Origin: Kineosporia aurantiaca JCM 3230
GTDB lineage: Bacteria > Actinomycetota > Actinomycetes > Actinomycetales > Kineosporiaceae
DNA: 64,000 nucleotides
NCBI GenBank assembly: GCA_000719025.1
Contig: JODP01000007.1
Location: 1-64,000 of the forward strand
Direction of reading: 5' to 3'
Positions 42,906 through 51,800 of the stretch are shown piece after piece. Positions within the stretch are counted from its first letter, which is position 1, and every line of letters starts with the position of its first letter. The translations under genes were made by a program, and so were the position numbers. The notes under the pieces were generated by a model. It worked only from the letters and a program-made list of their open reading frames with translations, made no database searches and had not been told where the DNA came from.

Positions 42906-45749
42906 ATGTCACGTGTGCTCGCCGTACCGCGGCGCTTTCCCCGGCCCATCCCCGACGGCGTCACCCATGCTGTCGTCGTCCCCGTCGACTCTTCGATCAA
43001 TCTGCCCGGCGCGACCTGGGGCCGTGACTGTCCCGCGCCCCGTGGATCGGCGGAGGCCGAGCGGATCGTCGGGGCCGAGACCCGGCGCCCGCTCGGGGAG
43101 GGGGAAGCCTCGCGGGCCGTCGTGGTGACCTACCCCGACGCCGGCCGTGACCTGGTCCTCGTCGGCGACCGGGACGTTCTGGACGGGCCCGCTCTGCTGC
43201 GGTACGCCCGGGCGCTGGCCTCTGGGCAGAACCCCGGGTCTGCGCCGAGCCCTCGGCCGGGCGGGTCCGGTCCCGTGGAGTCAGTGACCGTTCCCGGTGA
43301 GGGAGTTCGCCCGTTCCTTGCCACAAGCACCAGCGGTGGGCCAGATCTGGAGCTGCGGCAGGAGTGGGGGACCACAACGACCGAGGTCCTGGTGGCAGCG
43401 GTGGCCGTCCTCCTGGGCCGGCTCGGTCGTTGCTCGAACCCCACCGTGGCAGCGCACGTCACGACCAGCGCGGGCGAGGGCACAATGCTCCTGGCGCCTT
43501 GCGTCGATGACGACGTCAGCGTCGCCGGCCTTCTCGCCTCGGTCCGTGACGCCCTCGGCGACCCCGCGCTGCTGCTGCCGGCCACCGCCCGGCTGGACCC
43601 GTCCGAGACCAGGATCGGGATCGGGATTCTCGGCGTGCTGGCGGCCGGGCCGGGAGAACGCGTAATGACCGCCCTCAGCGCGCCCTTCCCGCTCACGCTG
43701 GCACCGGTGCGGCACGAGGACGGGATGGAGATCACCGCGCTGGCTCGTGCCGAGAGCGGCGACCTGCCTCAGCTGGAGCGTCTTCTGGCGACCGTCCGGC
43801 ACATCCTCGGGCAGATCGCCGCCGGTCACGGCGACCTGGGCGACATCAGCCTGGTGCCACACTCGGCGCTGGAGCCTCCCGAGACCACGCAACTGTCGGC
43901 AGGCCGGTCCCTGCACGCCGCCTTCGCGGACGTTGCGGCGAGCCGCCCCGAGGCGCTCGCCCTGAGCGACGGTGAACGATCGGTGACCTACGCCGAACTG
44001 GACCAGGATGCCTTTCGCCTGGCTGCCGGCCTGCGAGCGGCGGGCGTGCTCGCGGGCGATCGCGTCGGTATTTGCCTGGAACGCTCGAGCGACCTGATCG
44101 CCACGATGATCGCCGTCCTGAGAGCCGGCGCCAGCTACGTCCCGATGGACCCGGCCTACCCGGAGGAGCGTCTGAGCTACACGACCCAGGACGCTGGCCT
44201 ACGGCTGGTCGTCTCGACCCGCACGTCGTTCCCCGTCGACGGCGAACTCATCGTCCTGGCTCCCGATGAGGTGCGCTCCCGGGCCGCGCAGACGCCGGAC
44301 CCGATGGGACCGGGCACCGGCGATCCAGGTAGTCAAAGCGATCAGGGCGGCGAGGGTCCGGCGTACGTCATCTACACCTCCGGTTCCACCGGCCGGCCCA
44401 AGGGCGTCGTGGTGGCGCACATCTCGGTGCTGGCGCTCATTGAGGGCACCCGGGCGGACTTCGCGCTGAGCCCGGACGACACCTGGACCCTGTTCCACTC
44501 CAGTGCCTTCGACTTCTCGGTGTGGGAGATCTGGGCCCCGCTGCTGACCGGGGCCCGGCTCGTGCTCGTGCCCTACTGGGCCACGCGCGATCCCGAGGAG
44601 TTCTGGGAACTGTTGCGTCGTGAGCGGGTCACCGTGCTGAATCAGACGCCCTCGGCGTTCCGTCAGCTGGATGCCGTGGACAGCACCCGGGCGCAGCGCC
44701 TGGCCTTGCGCCTGGTGGTCTTCGGTGGTGAGTCGCTGGACCCCCGGCGGCTCACGGGCTGGTTCGACCGATATCCCGAGACGGTCTGCCGGCTTGTGAA
44801 CATGTTCGGCATCACCGAGACGACCGTCCACGTCACGTCGCGAACGCTGGGCCGCGCCGACGCCCTGACGGGCTCGTCCTCGGTGGGGCGGGCCCTGCCG
44901 GGGTGGTCGCTGACCGTGCGGGATCAGCGGCTGCGCCCGGTTCCGGTCGGCTTCCCCGGCGAGATCCTCGTCGGGGGAGCGGGATTGGCGCTGGAGTACC
45001 TGGGCCGGCCCGAGCTGACGGCCGAGCGTTTCGTCGAGGACCCGCTCACGGGTCGCCGGTTGTATCGCAGCGGTGATTTGGGCCGGATGGGTCTGGACGG
45101 GCAGCTCGATCACCTGGGGCGCATCGACAACCAGGTCAAGATCCGCGGCTTCCGCATCGAGCTCGACGAGATCGCGAAGGTTCTGGAAGGAGCCCCCGGG
45201 GTTCAGGCCGCCGCGGTCGTGGTCGGCGGGGACACGGCGCAGGACGCGGCCAACGCGCGCCTGGACGCCTATGTGGTACCCGGCGGTCTCGACCTGCAGA
45301 TGCTGCGTGAACGGGCCGAGCGGCTGCTGCCGGTACACATGGTCCCGGCCACTGTCACCCCGCTGTCGGCCCTGCCCCTGACGGCGAACGGCAAGCTCGA
45401 CACCCGCGCCCTGCCCGATCCGTACGCAGTCCGGCGGCCCTCGCCTGCTTCGGGACCGGTCCCGACAGTCCTGACAGTCCCGCCCGCCGCGCCAGCAGAT
45501 GTGACAACGGACGAACAGGCGGTGTTGCCCCTGTCGGAGCGTCTGCGGGCCCTGTGGCAGGACTTGCTCGGGGTCCCGGTGAGTGCCCACGACAACTTCT
45601 TCGAGCTGGGCGGCAACTCGCTGCTCGCGGTGCGCCTGTCCACGCTCATGCGCGAGAGCGGCCTGCCGCCGCTGAACCTGCGCCTGCTGTACCTCAACGC
45701 CACCCCCGAGGGCCTGGCCGTTGCCATGCAGGGGGTGCCGGTCGGATGA
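42906..45749 (+). CDS. NRPS 1: vestigial half-C domain, adenylation (predicted Thr), carrier
   Basis: 947 residues, AAAGAGG upstream. Residues 1-330 do not hold HHxxxDG; about 140-320 (TEVLVAAVAVLLGRLGRC onward) resembles only the C-terminal lobe of a condensation domain. The A domain (about 335-835) has A3 YVIYTSGSTGRPKG, A5 NMFGITETT, A7 RLYRSGDLG, A8 NQVKIRGFRIELDEI and A10 NGKLD. Reading the specificity code by eye against GrsA gives D-F-W-N-V-G-M-V-H-K, nearly the Thr code DFWNIGMVHK. The T domain has DNFFELGGNSLLA (Ser at about 904). It overlaps NRPS 2 by ATGA. It probably activates L-Thr and hands it to a partner in trans. Confidence 0.9.
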   Translation: MSRVLAVPRRFPRPIPDGVTHAVVVPVDSSINLPGATWGRDCPAPRGSAEAERIVGAETRRPLGEGEASRAVVVTYPDAGRDLVLVGDRDVLDGPALLRYARALASGQNPGSAPSPRPGGSGPVESVTVPGEGVRPFLATSTSGGPDLELRQEWGTTTTEVLVAAVAVLLGRLGRCSNPTVAAHVTTSAGEGTMLLAPCVDDDVSVAGLLASVRDALGDPALLLPATARLDPSETRIGIGILGVLAAGPGERVMTALSAPFPLTLAPVRHEDGMEITALARAESGDLPQLERLLATVRHILGQIAAGHGDLGDISLVPHSALEPPETTQLSAGRSLHAAFADVAASRPEALALSDGERSVTYAELDQDAFRLAAGLRAAGVLAGDRVGICLERSSDLIATMIAVLRAGASYVPMDPAYPEERLSYTTQDAGLRLVVSTRTSFPVDGELIVLAPDEVRSRAAQTPDPMGPGTGDPGSQSDQGGEGPAYVIYTSGSTGRPKGVVVAHISVLALIEGTRADFALSPDDTWTLFHSSAFDFSVWEIWAPLLTGARLVLVPYWATRDPEEFWELLRRERVTVLNQTPSAFRQLDAVDSTRAQRLALRLVVFGGESLDPRRLTGWFDRYPETVCRLVNMFGITETTVHVTSRTLGRADALTGSSSVGRALPGWSLTVRDQRLRPVPVGFPGEILVGGAGLALEYLGRPELTAERFVEDPLTGRRLYRSGDLGRMGLDGQLDHLGRIDNQVKIRGFRIELDEIAKVLEGAPGVQAAAVVVGGDTAQDAANARLDAYVVPGGLDLQMLRERAERLLPVHMVPATVTPLSALPLTANGKLDTRALPDPYAVRRPSPASGPVPTVLTVPPAAPADVTTDEQAVLPLSERLRALWQDLLGVPVSAHDNFFELGGNSLLAVRLSTLMRESGLPPLNLRLLYLNATPEGLAVAMQGVPVG

Positions 45750-48700
45750 GCCGGACCGTTCCCGATCGGCGCGACGACACTGCAGCGCTCTACCCGCGCG
45801 ACACCCGGATCGAGCAGCTCGTTCTGGACCGGGCGGCCCGCGCGCCCCGCAGCGTCGCCGTGGCCGACGGCACGAGCCTGACCTACGGGCAGCTGGCCGC
45901 TTGGTCGGCGGGTATCGCGAACCGGCTCGAGGTGAGTCCCGGTGACGTGGTCGCTCTGCACCTGTCCCGGGGCGCCGCTTTCGCGGCGGCCGCGCTGGCC
46001 GCCCTGCGCGCGGGGGCGGTGTACATGCCCGTCGACCCGGACCATCCGGACGAGCGGGTTGCCTACCTGCTCCAGGACGCCGGTGCAGTCGCTGTGCTCA
46101 GCTCGGCAGCCGACGCGCAGCGGGCCGCCCTGCGGGGGGCCCGGGTGATCGACCCCTGCGAGTGCGCCGAGGCCCCCGGGACGCCGCGCCCTGACGGGAC
46201 GGCTGCCACCGACCCGGCGTACCTGATGTACACCTCCGGCACCACCGGCCAGCCCAAGGGAGTCCTGGTCCCGCACCGGGCAGTGGTGCGCCTGGCTCAC
46301 GACAGCAGCCACGCACACCTCGGGCCGGACACGGTCATGGCGCATATCGGGGCCACGAGCTTCGACGCCTCCGTCTGGGAGCTGTGGGGCACACTGATCA
46401 ACGGCGGCACCCTGCAGGTGCTCTCCCGGGAAACCGTCCTGGACCCGGACGAGTTCGGGCAGGCGATCGCGACGCACGCGATCACCACCGGCCTGGTCAC
46501 GTCCGCCCTGTTCAGTCATCTGGCGGACGCCGATCCGGGGATGTTCGCCCCGATGCGCGAACTGCTGGTCGGGGGCGACGTGCTCTCAGCGACCCACGCC
46601 CAGGCGGTGCTGGCCGCATGCCCGGACCTTCGGTTGGTGAACGCCTACGGGCCCACCGAGAACGGCGTCATCTCCACGGTCCACCAGGTCGTCCCGGGCA
46701 AGGACCGCCAGCGCGTGCCGATCGGCCTGCCCATCAACAACTCCAGCGCCCTGGTCGTCACGGACGAGGGAAACCTTCAGCAGCCGGGTCTACCCGGGGA
46801 GCTGTGGGTCGGAGGTGACGGGCTCGCCGTCGGATACCACCAGCGTCCTCAATTGACCGCCGCAGCATTCGTCGAGGCACCGTTCGCTCCCGGGGAACGC
46901 TTCTACCGCACCGGTGACCGGGTGGTGCGCCGCCCCGACGGCGCGATCGAGTTCGTCGGCCGGGCCGACGGCCAGGTCAAGGTGCGCGGCCAGCGCGTCG
47001 AGCTGGGCGAGATCGAGAACCTCCTGATCGGGGTGGACGGCGTCGAGGAGGCCGTGGTCCTGGCGGACAAGTCGGTGCCCGGTGAACCCGTGCTGCGCGC
47101 TTTCGTCACCGGGACGGTAACGGCCGACCAGGCCCGGGCTGACCTGAGCCGGCGGGTACCGGAACACCTGGTGCCCTCGTCCGTCACCGTGATGGCACGC
47201 TTCCCGCTGACCGGGCACGGCAAGGTGGACCGGCAGGCGCTGGGCGCGCTGGTCGCCCGTCCGGATCCAGACCCCGACCCGACCGCCAGGACGGTCGGGA
47301 CGGTCAGCCTCACGCCCGCGCAGGAGCAGGTCGCCCAGATCTGGCGGCGCGTGGTCGGTGTCGAGGAGATCGCCCCGGGTGACACACTCACCCAGCTGGG
47401 CGGCAGTTCCCTGGCCGCGACCCGGATCGCGGGCCTGCTGCGCGCCGGGACCGGGCGCACCTGCCGGGTGATGTGGGTCCTGCGTGACGACCTGGCCACC
47501 CTCACGACGCGCCTGGAACAGGCTCCGCCAGTGCCGGCCCGGCCCACCGGGCCCCAGAACGACGCCCCCTCCACACTGCCGCTGCTGCCACAGCAGTCGG
47601 CCGTTCTTACCGAGGCGTTGCTGCGGCCCGCCGACCTCGGGTACAACCTCCCGGTCGTCGTCGAGATCCCCGGCCACCAGCCCGGACTCGACCTCGCCAG
47701 CGCGCTGGCCCGTTTGCGGGCCCGGCACGAGGCCCTGCGCACCACCTTGGTGGCAGGGGCTGACGGCCAGTGGTATCAACGGGTGGGGCCGGTGAACGGG
47801 GGCGCGGTGCCGTTCGAGGTGCTGCGCGCGCCCGGTGACGACCTGGAGACCGTGCTGCATTCCTGGGTGCGGCCTTTCGATCTGGAGGCCGGGCCGTTGT
47901 GGCGAGCGGCGCTGGTCAGCGGCCCGAACCGCCAGGCCCTGGCGCTCGACGTCCATCACCTCATCGCGGACGGCTGGTCGTTGCGGGTGCTGCTGGAGGA
48001 CCTGACCGCCGCCCGTGAGCCGGCCGTGTCCTCTTACGGCGAACTGGTGCGTGAGGCCCTGTTCCAGCACAGCGAGGAGCCCGGGCAGCGACCCGCGTTT
48101 GCCGAGCGGCCGGGTCCGGACCTGCGTCCGGACCTGCCGCTGGACCGTCCTCGCCCACCCTTACGGTCGACGGCGGGAGCCTGGGTTCGCCATCCGCTGG
48201 GCCCGGGGCGCACCCGTGCCGTGCGCGCCTTGGCCCAAGATTTGGGGACGCCGCCGTTCGCTGTCTACCTGGCCGCGCTGGGCGTAGTCCTTGCCCGGGT
48301 CACCGGAAGCACCCGGCCCACGGTGGCCGTCCCGTTCTCGGGCCGGCACGTGGCGGGCGGTGAGCACGCGGTCGGCATGCTGGTGGCCACCCACGCCCTG
48401 AACTTACCGGTGGCCCCGGAGACATCGTTCCCGTCCGCCGTGCGCATGCTCGCTGCGACGGCGGCTGAGACCGCAGACCTGCCTCAGCCGGCTCAGGACG
48501 CGAGGCATGGTGGGCGCCGGGACCGCCATCCGGTCGCGGACGTCCTGTTCGCCTTCCAGGACACGGGTCTGGGTGACGTCGATGTTGCCGGTGGCCGGGC
48601 GCGCTGGCTACCGGAACTGACCGGTGCGGTGCTCTTCGACCTGGCTCTGCACATCGAGCCCCGCGGCGAAGAGGACGAGGCCCTCTGGGGTTTTGCGAGC

Positions 48701-48853
48701 GCGATCCTCGACGTGGGCACGGTGCGGGCGCTGCATTCGGAGCTGACGGACGTCCTGGACACGGCCGTGAGCGATCCGCACCGTCTCGTGGGGTCGCTGG
48801 TGGCCCCGGCGCCGAGCACTGCAGCGCGCCCCGACTTCGTGTTCGACCTCTGA
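45746..48853 (+). CDS. NRPS 2: adenylation, carrier, condensation
   Basis: 1035 residues in the order A-T-C, starting in an ATGA overlap. A domain (about 20-510): YLMYTSGTTGQPKG, NAYGPTENGV, RFYRTGDRV, GQVKVRGQRVELGEI. The code read by eye is D-A-W-L-L-G-A-V-I-K, for which I have no confident match; a hydrophobic or modified residue is possible. T domain: TLTQLGGSSLAATRI (Ser at about 553). C domain (about 605-1030): LPLLPQQSAV, then ALDVHHLIADGWSLR with intact HHxxxDG (about 737). The terminal C would join this residue to an aminoacyl carrier on NRPS 1 or NRPS 3. The lack of an N-terminal C suggests it starts the chain. Confidence 0.92.
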   Translation: MSRTVPDRRDDTAALYPRDTRIEQLVLDRAARAPRSVAVADGTSLTYGQLAAWSAGIANRLEVSPGDVVALHLSRGAAFAAAALAALRAGAVYMPVDPDHPDERVAYLLQDAGAVAVLSSAADAQRAALRGARVIDPCECAEAPGTPRPDGTAATDPAYLMYTSGTTGQPKGVLVPHRAVVRLAHDSSHAHLGPDTVMAHIGATSFDASVWELWGTLINGGTLQVLSRETVLDPDEFGQAIATHAITTGLVTSALFSHLADADPGMFAPMRELLVGGDVLSATHAQAVLAACPDLRLVNAYGPTENGVISTVHQVVPGKDRQRVPIGLPINNSSALVVTDEGNLQQPGLPGELWVGGDGLAVGYHQRPQLTAAAFVEAPFAPGERFYRTGDRVVRRPDGAIEFVGRADGQVKVRGQRVELGEIENLLIGVDGVEEAVVLADKSVPGEPVLRAFVTGTVTADQARADLSRRVPEHLVPSSVTVMARFPLTGHGKVDRQALGALVARPDPDPDPTARTVGTVSLTPAQEQVAQIWRRVVGVEEIAPGDTLTQLGGSSLAATRIAGLLRAGTGRTCRVMWVLRDDLATLTTRLEQAPPVPARPTGPQNDAPSTLPLLPQQSAVLTEALLRPADLGYNLPVVVEIPGHQPGLDLASALARLRARHEALRTTLVAGADGQWYQRVGPVNGGAVPFEVLRAPGDDLETVLHSWVRPFDLEAGPLWRAALVSGPNRQALALDVHHLIADGWSLRVLLEDLTAAREPAVSSYGELVREALFQHSEEPGQRPAFAERPGPDLRPDLPLDRPRPPLRSTAGAWVRHPLGPGRTRAVRALAQDLGTPPFAVYLAALGVVLARVTGSTRPTVAVPFSGRHVAGGEHAVGMLVATHALNLPVAPETSFPSAVRMLAATAAETADLPQPAQDARHGGRRDRHPVADVLFAFQDTGLGDVDVAGGRARWLPELTGAVLFDLALHIEPRGEEDEALWGFASAILDVGTVRALHSELTDVLDTAVSDPHRLVGSLVAPAPSTAARPDFVFDL

Positions 48854-48883
48854 TCCCCTGTCTTCTCGCTAAGGAGTTGTCCC

Positions 48884-51800
48884 ATGCAGTCTCTCGAAAC
48901 CCAGGGCGCGCTGAGAGTTGCGGCGGCCCGCCGCCCTGAGCAGGCCGCGCACTGGGCGGCCGTCCTCGCCGACCTGCCCGAGCTGTCCCGGATCCTCCCC
49001 GACGCCCCTGCCGGCGCCGGTCCCCGGCGTCAGCAGGAGTCGCTGCTGCCGACGCCGGTGAGCGAGGCGGCCCGCCGGATCACCCGGGACGACGCCGGAG
49101 CGCTGAGGGTGCTGCTGGTGGTTGCGGCCGGCGCGCTCCTGCGTCGGCACGGGCGCCAGGACGAGCTGGTGACCGCGGTGACTCCGACCCGTTCGACGCT
49201 GACCCGGGCACTGGTGGTCCCGTTCACCCTCGGACGACAGGACACGCTGCGTTCCGCGCTGGGCCGTGTGTCGGCGGCGGTGGCCGTGGCCGAACAGCAC
49301 GCCGACTATCCGATCGAGGTTCTCGCCCCGACCTCCGATCCCTACCCGTTCGCCGAGGTCCTCATCGCTCCGGTGGCGGGCCCGGGACAGCCGACGCTGG
49401 ACGATGAGCGGTTCCCGCTGGTGCTCGGGATACGCCGCGCCGGAGAGAACGGCGAAGGTCTGGCCTTGAGTGTCACTGCCTCGCAGGCATACTCACCCGC
49501 CGCGCTCGCGCAGATCCTGCGCCACCTGACGGCCGTGCTCGCAGCGGCGCTCGGCTCTCCTGACGACCCGCTGTGGGACGTCGACCTCACCGATACGGGG
49601 GAGGTGGCGGTGGTCTCGGCGGCCAACGACACCCGGGCATCGTTCGAGGAGACGGCCCGGCTCGAGGACTGGTTGCGCCGGTACGCCCGCAGCCACCCGG
49701 ACGCGGTGGCGGTGGAGACCGGCGAGAGCCGCCTGACCTATGCGCAGCTGGACGCCGCCTCCGACGCGATCGCCCACCGTCTGCTGGCCGCCGGAGCCGG
49801 CCGCGAAAAGCTGGTCGCGGTCCTGGCCGAACGGGGGACCGCCCTGATCACTGGGATCTTCGGCATCCTGAAGGCCGGCGCGGCCTACGTCCCGATCGAT
49901 CCGGGCCACCCGGCCGAGCGCATCGCCTACCTGTTCGAGGACTCCGCGGCTCGGGTCGTGCTCACCACGGCCGCCCATCGCGACGTGGTGGCCGGTCTGG
50001 ACGTCGCCACCGTGCTGGCGGACGAACCCGTGACCGGTACACAGGTCCCGGTCGGTGAGTTGCCGGGCGAGCTCTCGTCCTCGGACGCCGCCTACGTGAT
50101 CTACACCTCTGGCTCCACCGGCCGTCCCAAGGGGGTGTTGGTCGAGCACCGGTCGGTGATCAACCGCATTGCCTGGATGCAGAAGGCCTACCCGCTGACC
50201 GGCGATGACGTCCTGGTGCAGAAGACGCCGGTGTCGTTCGACGTCTCGGTGTGGGAACTGTTCTGGTGGTCGTTCGCCGGCGCCCGCCTGGTACTGCCGC
50301 AGCCGGGCGTCGAGAAGGACCCCGAGGCGCTGACCGGCGTGATTGAGCGGCACGGGGTGAGCGTCATGCACTTCGTCCCCTCGATGTTGGGCGCGTTCGT
50401 CGGTTACGCCCAGCGCACCGGCGCCGCCGCTCGCCTGGCCTCGTTGCGCCAGGTCTTCGCCAGCGGCGAGGCCCTGGGCCGCCACCACGTCGACGCCTTC
50501 CACCACGCGCTCGCGCGTGAGCCTGAGAAGCCCTGCGCACTGGTCAATCTGTACGGGCCGACAGAAGCGACGGTGGACGTCTCGCACCATCGTTGCGAGC
50601 CCGGGCAGTCGGGTCCGGTCCCGATCGGTGTCCCGATCGACAACCTGCGCCTGTATGTCGTCGATGAGGACCTGCGTCCCGTACCTCTCAACGTCCCGGG
50701 TGAACTTCTCCTGGCCGGGGTCGGCCTGGCCCGTGGATACTTCGGGCGCCCCGAGCTCACCGCCGAGCGGTTCGTGCGCGGCGTGCTGGGGGAGGATGTG
50801 GTCTACCGTTCCGGGGATCTGGCCCGCTGGAGTCCAGAAGGCACGGTGGAGTACCTGGGACGCCTGGACCAACAGGTCAAGGTGCGCGGTCACCGCATCG
50901 AACTCGGCGAGATCCAGGCGCGCCTTCTGGCCGTTGCCGGGGTCGAGGACGCCGTCGTGCTGACCCGCCCCGCCCCGGACGGGCAACTGGTGCTGTGGGC
51001 CTACCTGACGGGCGAAGGTGTGGACGCCGAGCGGGCCCGGGCCGAGATCGCACAGGTGCTGCCCGATTACATGGTCCCCACCCACGTGGTCGGCCTGCCG
51101 TCCCTGCCGCTGACGCCCAGCGGAAAGCTTGACCGTGCGGCCCTGCCCACCGACATTGCTGCCACCACGGAGTACGTCGCGCCCCGGACCGAGGCCGAGC
51201 GGGCCCTGGCCGGGATCTGGGCGCAGGTCCTGGGGCTGGAGCGGGTGGGCATCGACGACAACCTCTTCAGCCTCGGCGGCAACTCCATCCATTTCGTGAC
51301 CGTGCTGGCCCATGCCCGAGCCCTGGGACTGACGTTCACCTTCCAGGACCTGTTCCGGCTGCCCACCGTCGCCGGGCTGGCGAGTGCGGCCACGCTCGGA
51401 CAGGCACCGCCCCAGGCCCCCGACGGGCATCCCTTCGCCCTGGTCCCCGACAGCGACCGGGACCGGTTGCCGGCCGGGCTCGCCGACGCCTACCCGATGA
51501 CGCAACTGCAGGCCGGTCTGGTCTTCGAGACGGAACTGGACAAGAGCGTCGCCGGGTACCACGACATCCTGCTCTACACGATCTCCAGTTCCCTGGACGT
51601 GGCGAGGTTCGAGGAGGCTGTGCGCGAACTGGTACGGCACACGCCGATCCTGCGCACCAGCTACGATCTGACCGGCTACTCGATCAGCCTGCAACTGGTG
51701 CACCAGCAGGCTCCGTCCCCCCTTCGCCTGCACGACCTGCGCGACCTCAGCCCGCAGGAACAGGAACGCTGGTACGAGAACTGGGTCGAGCAGGAGAAGG

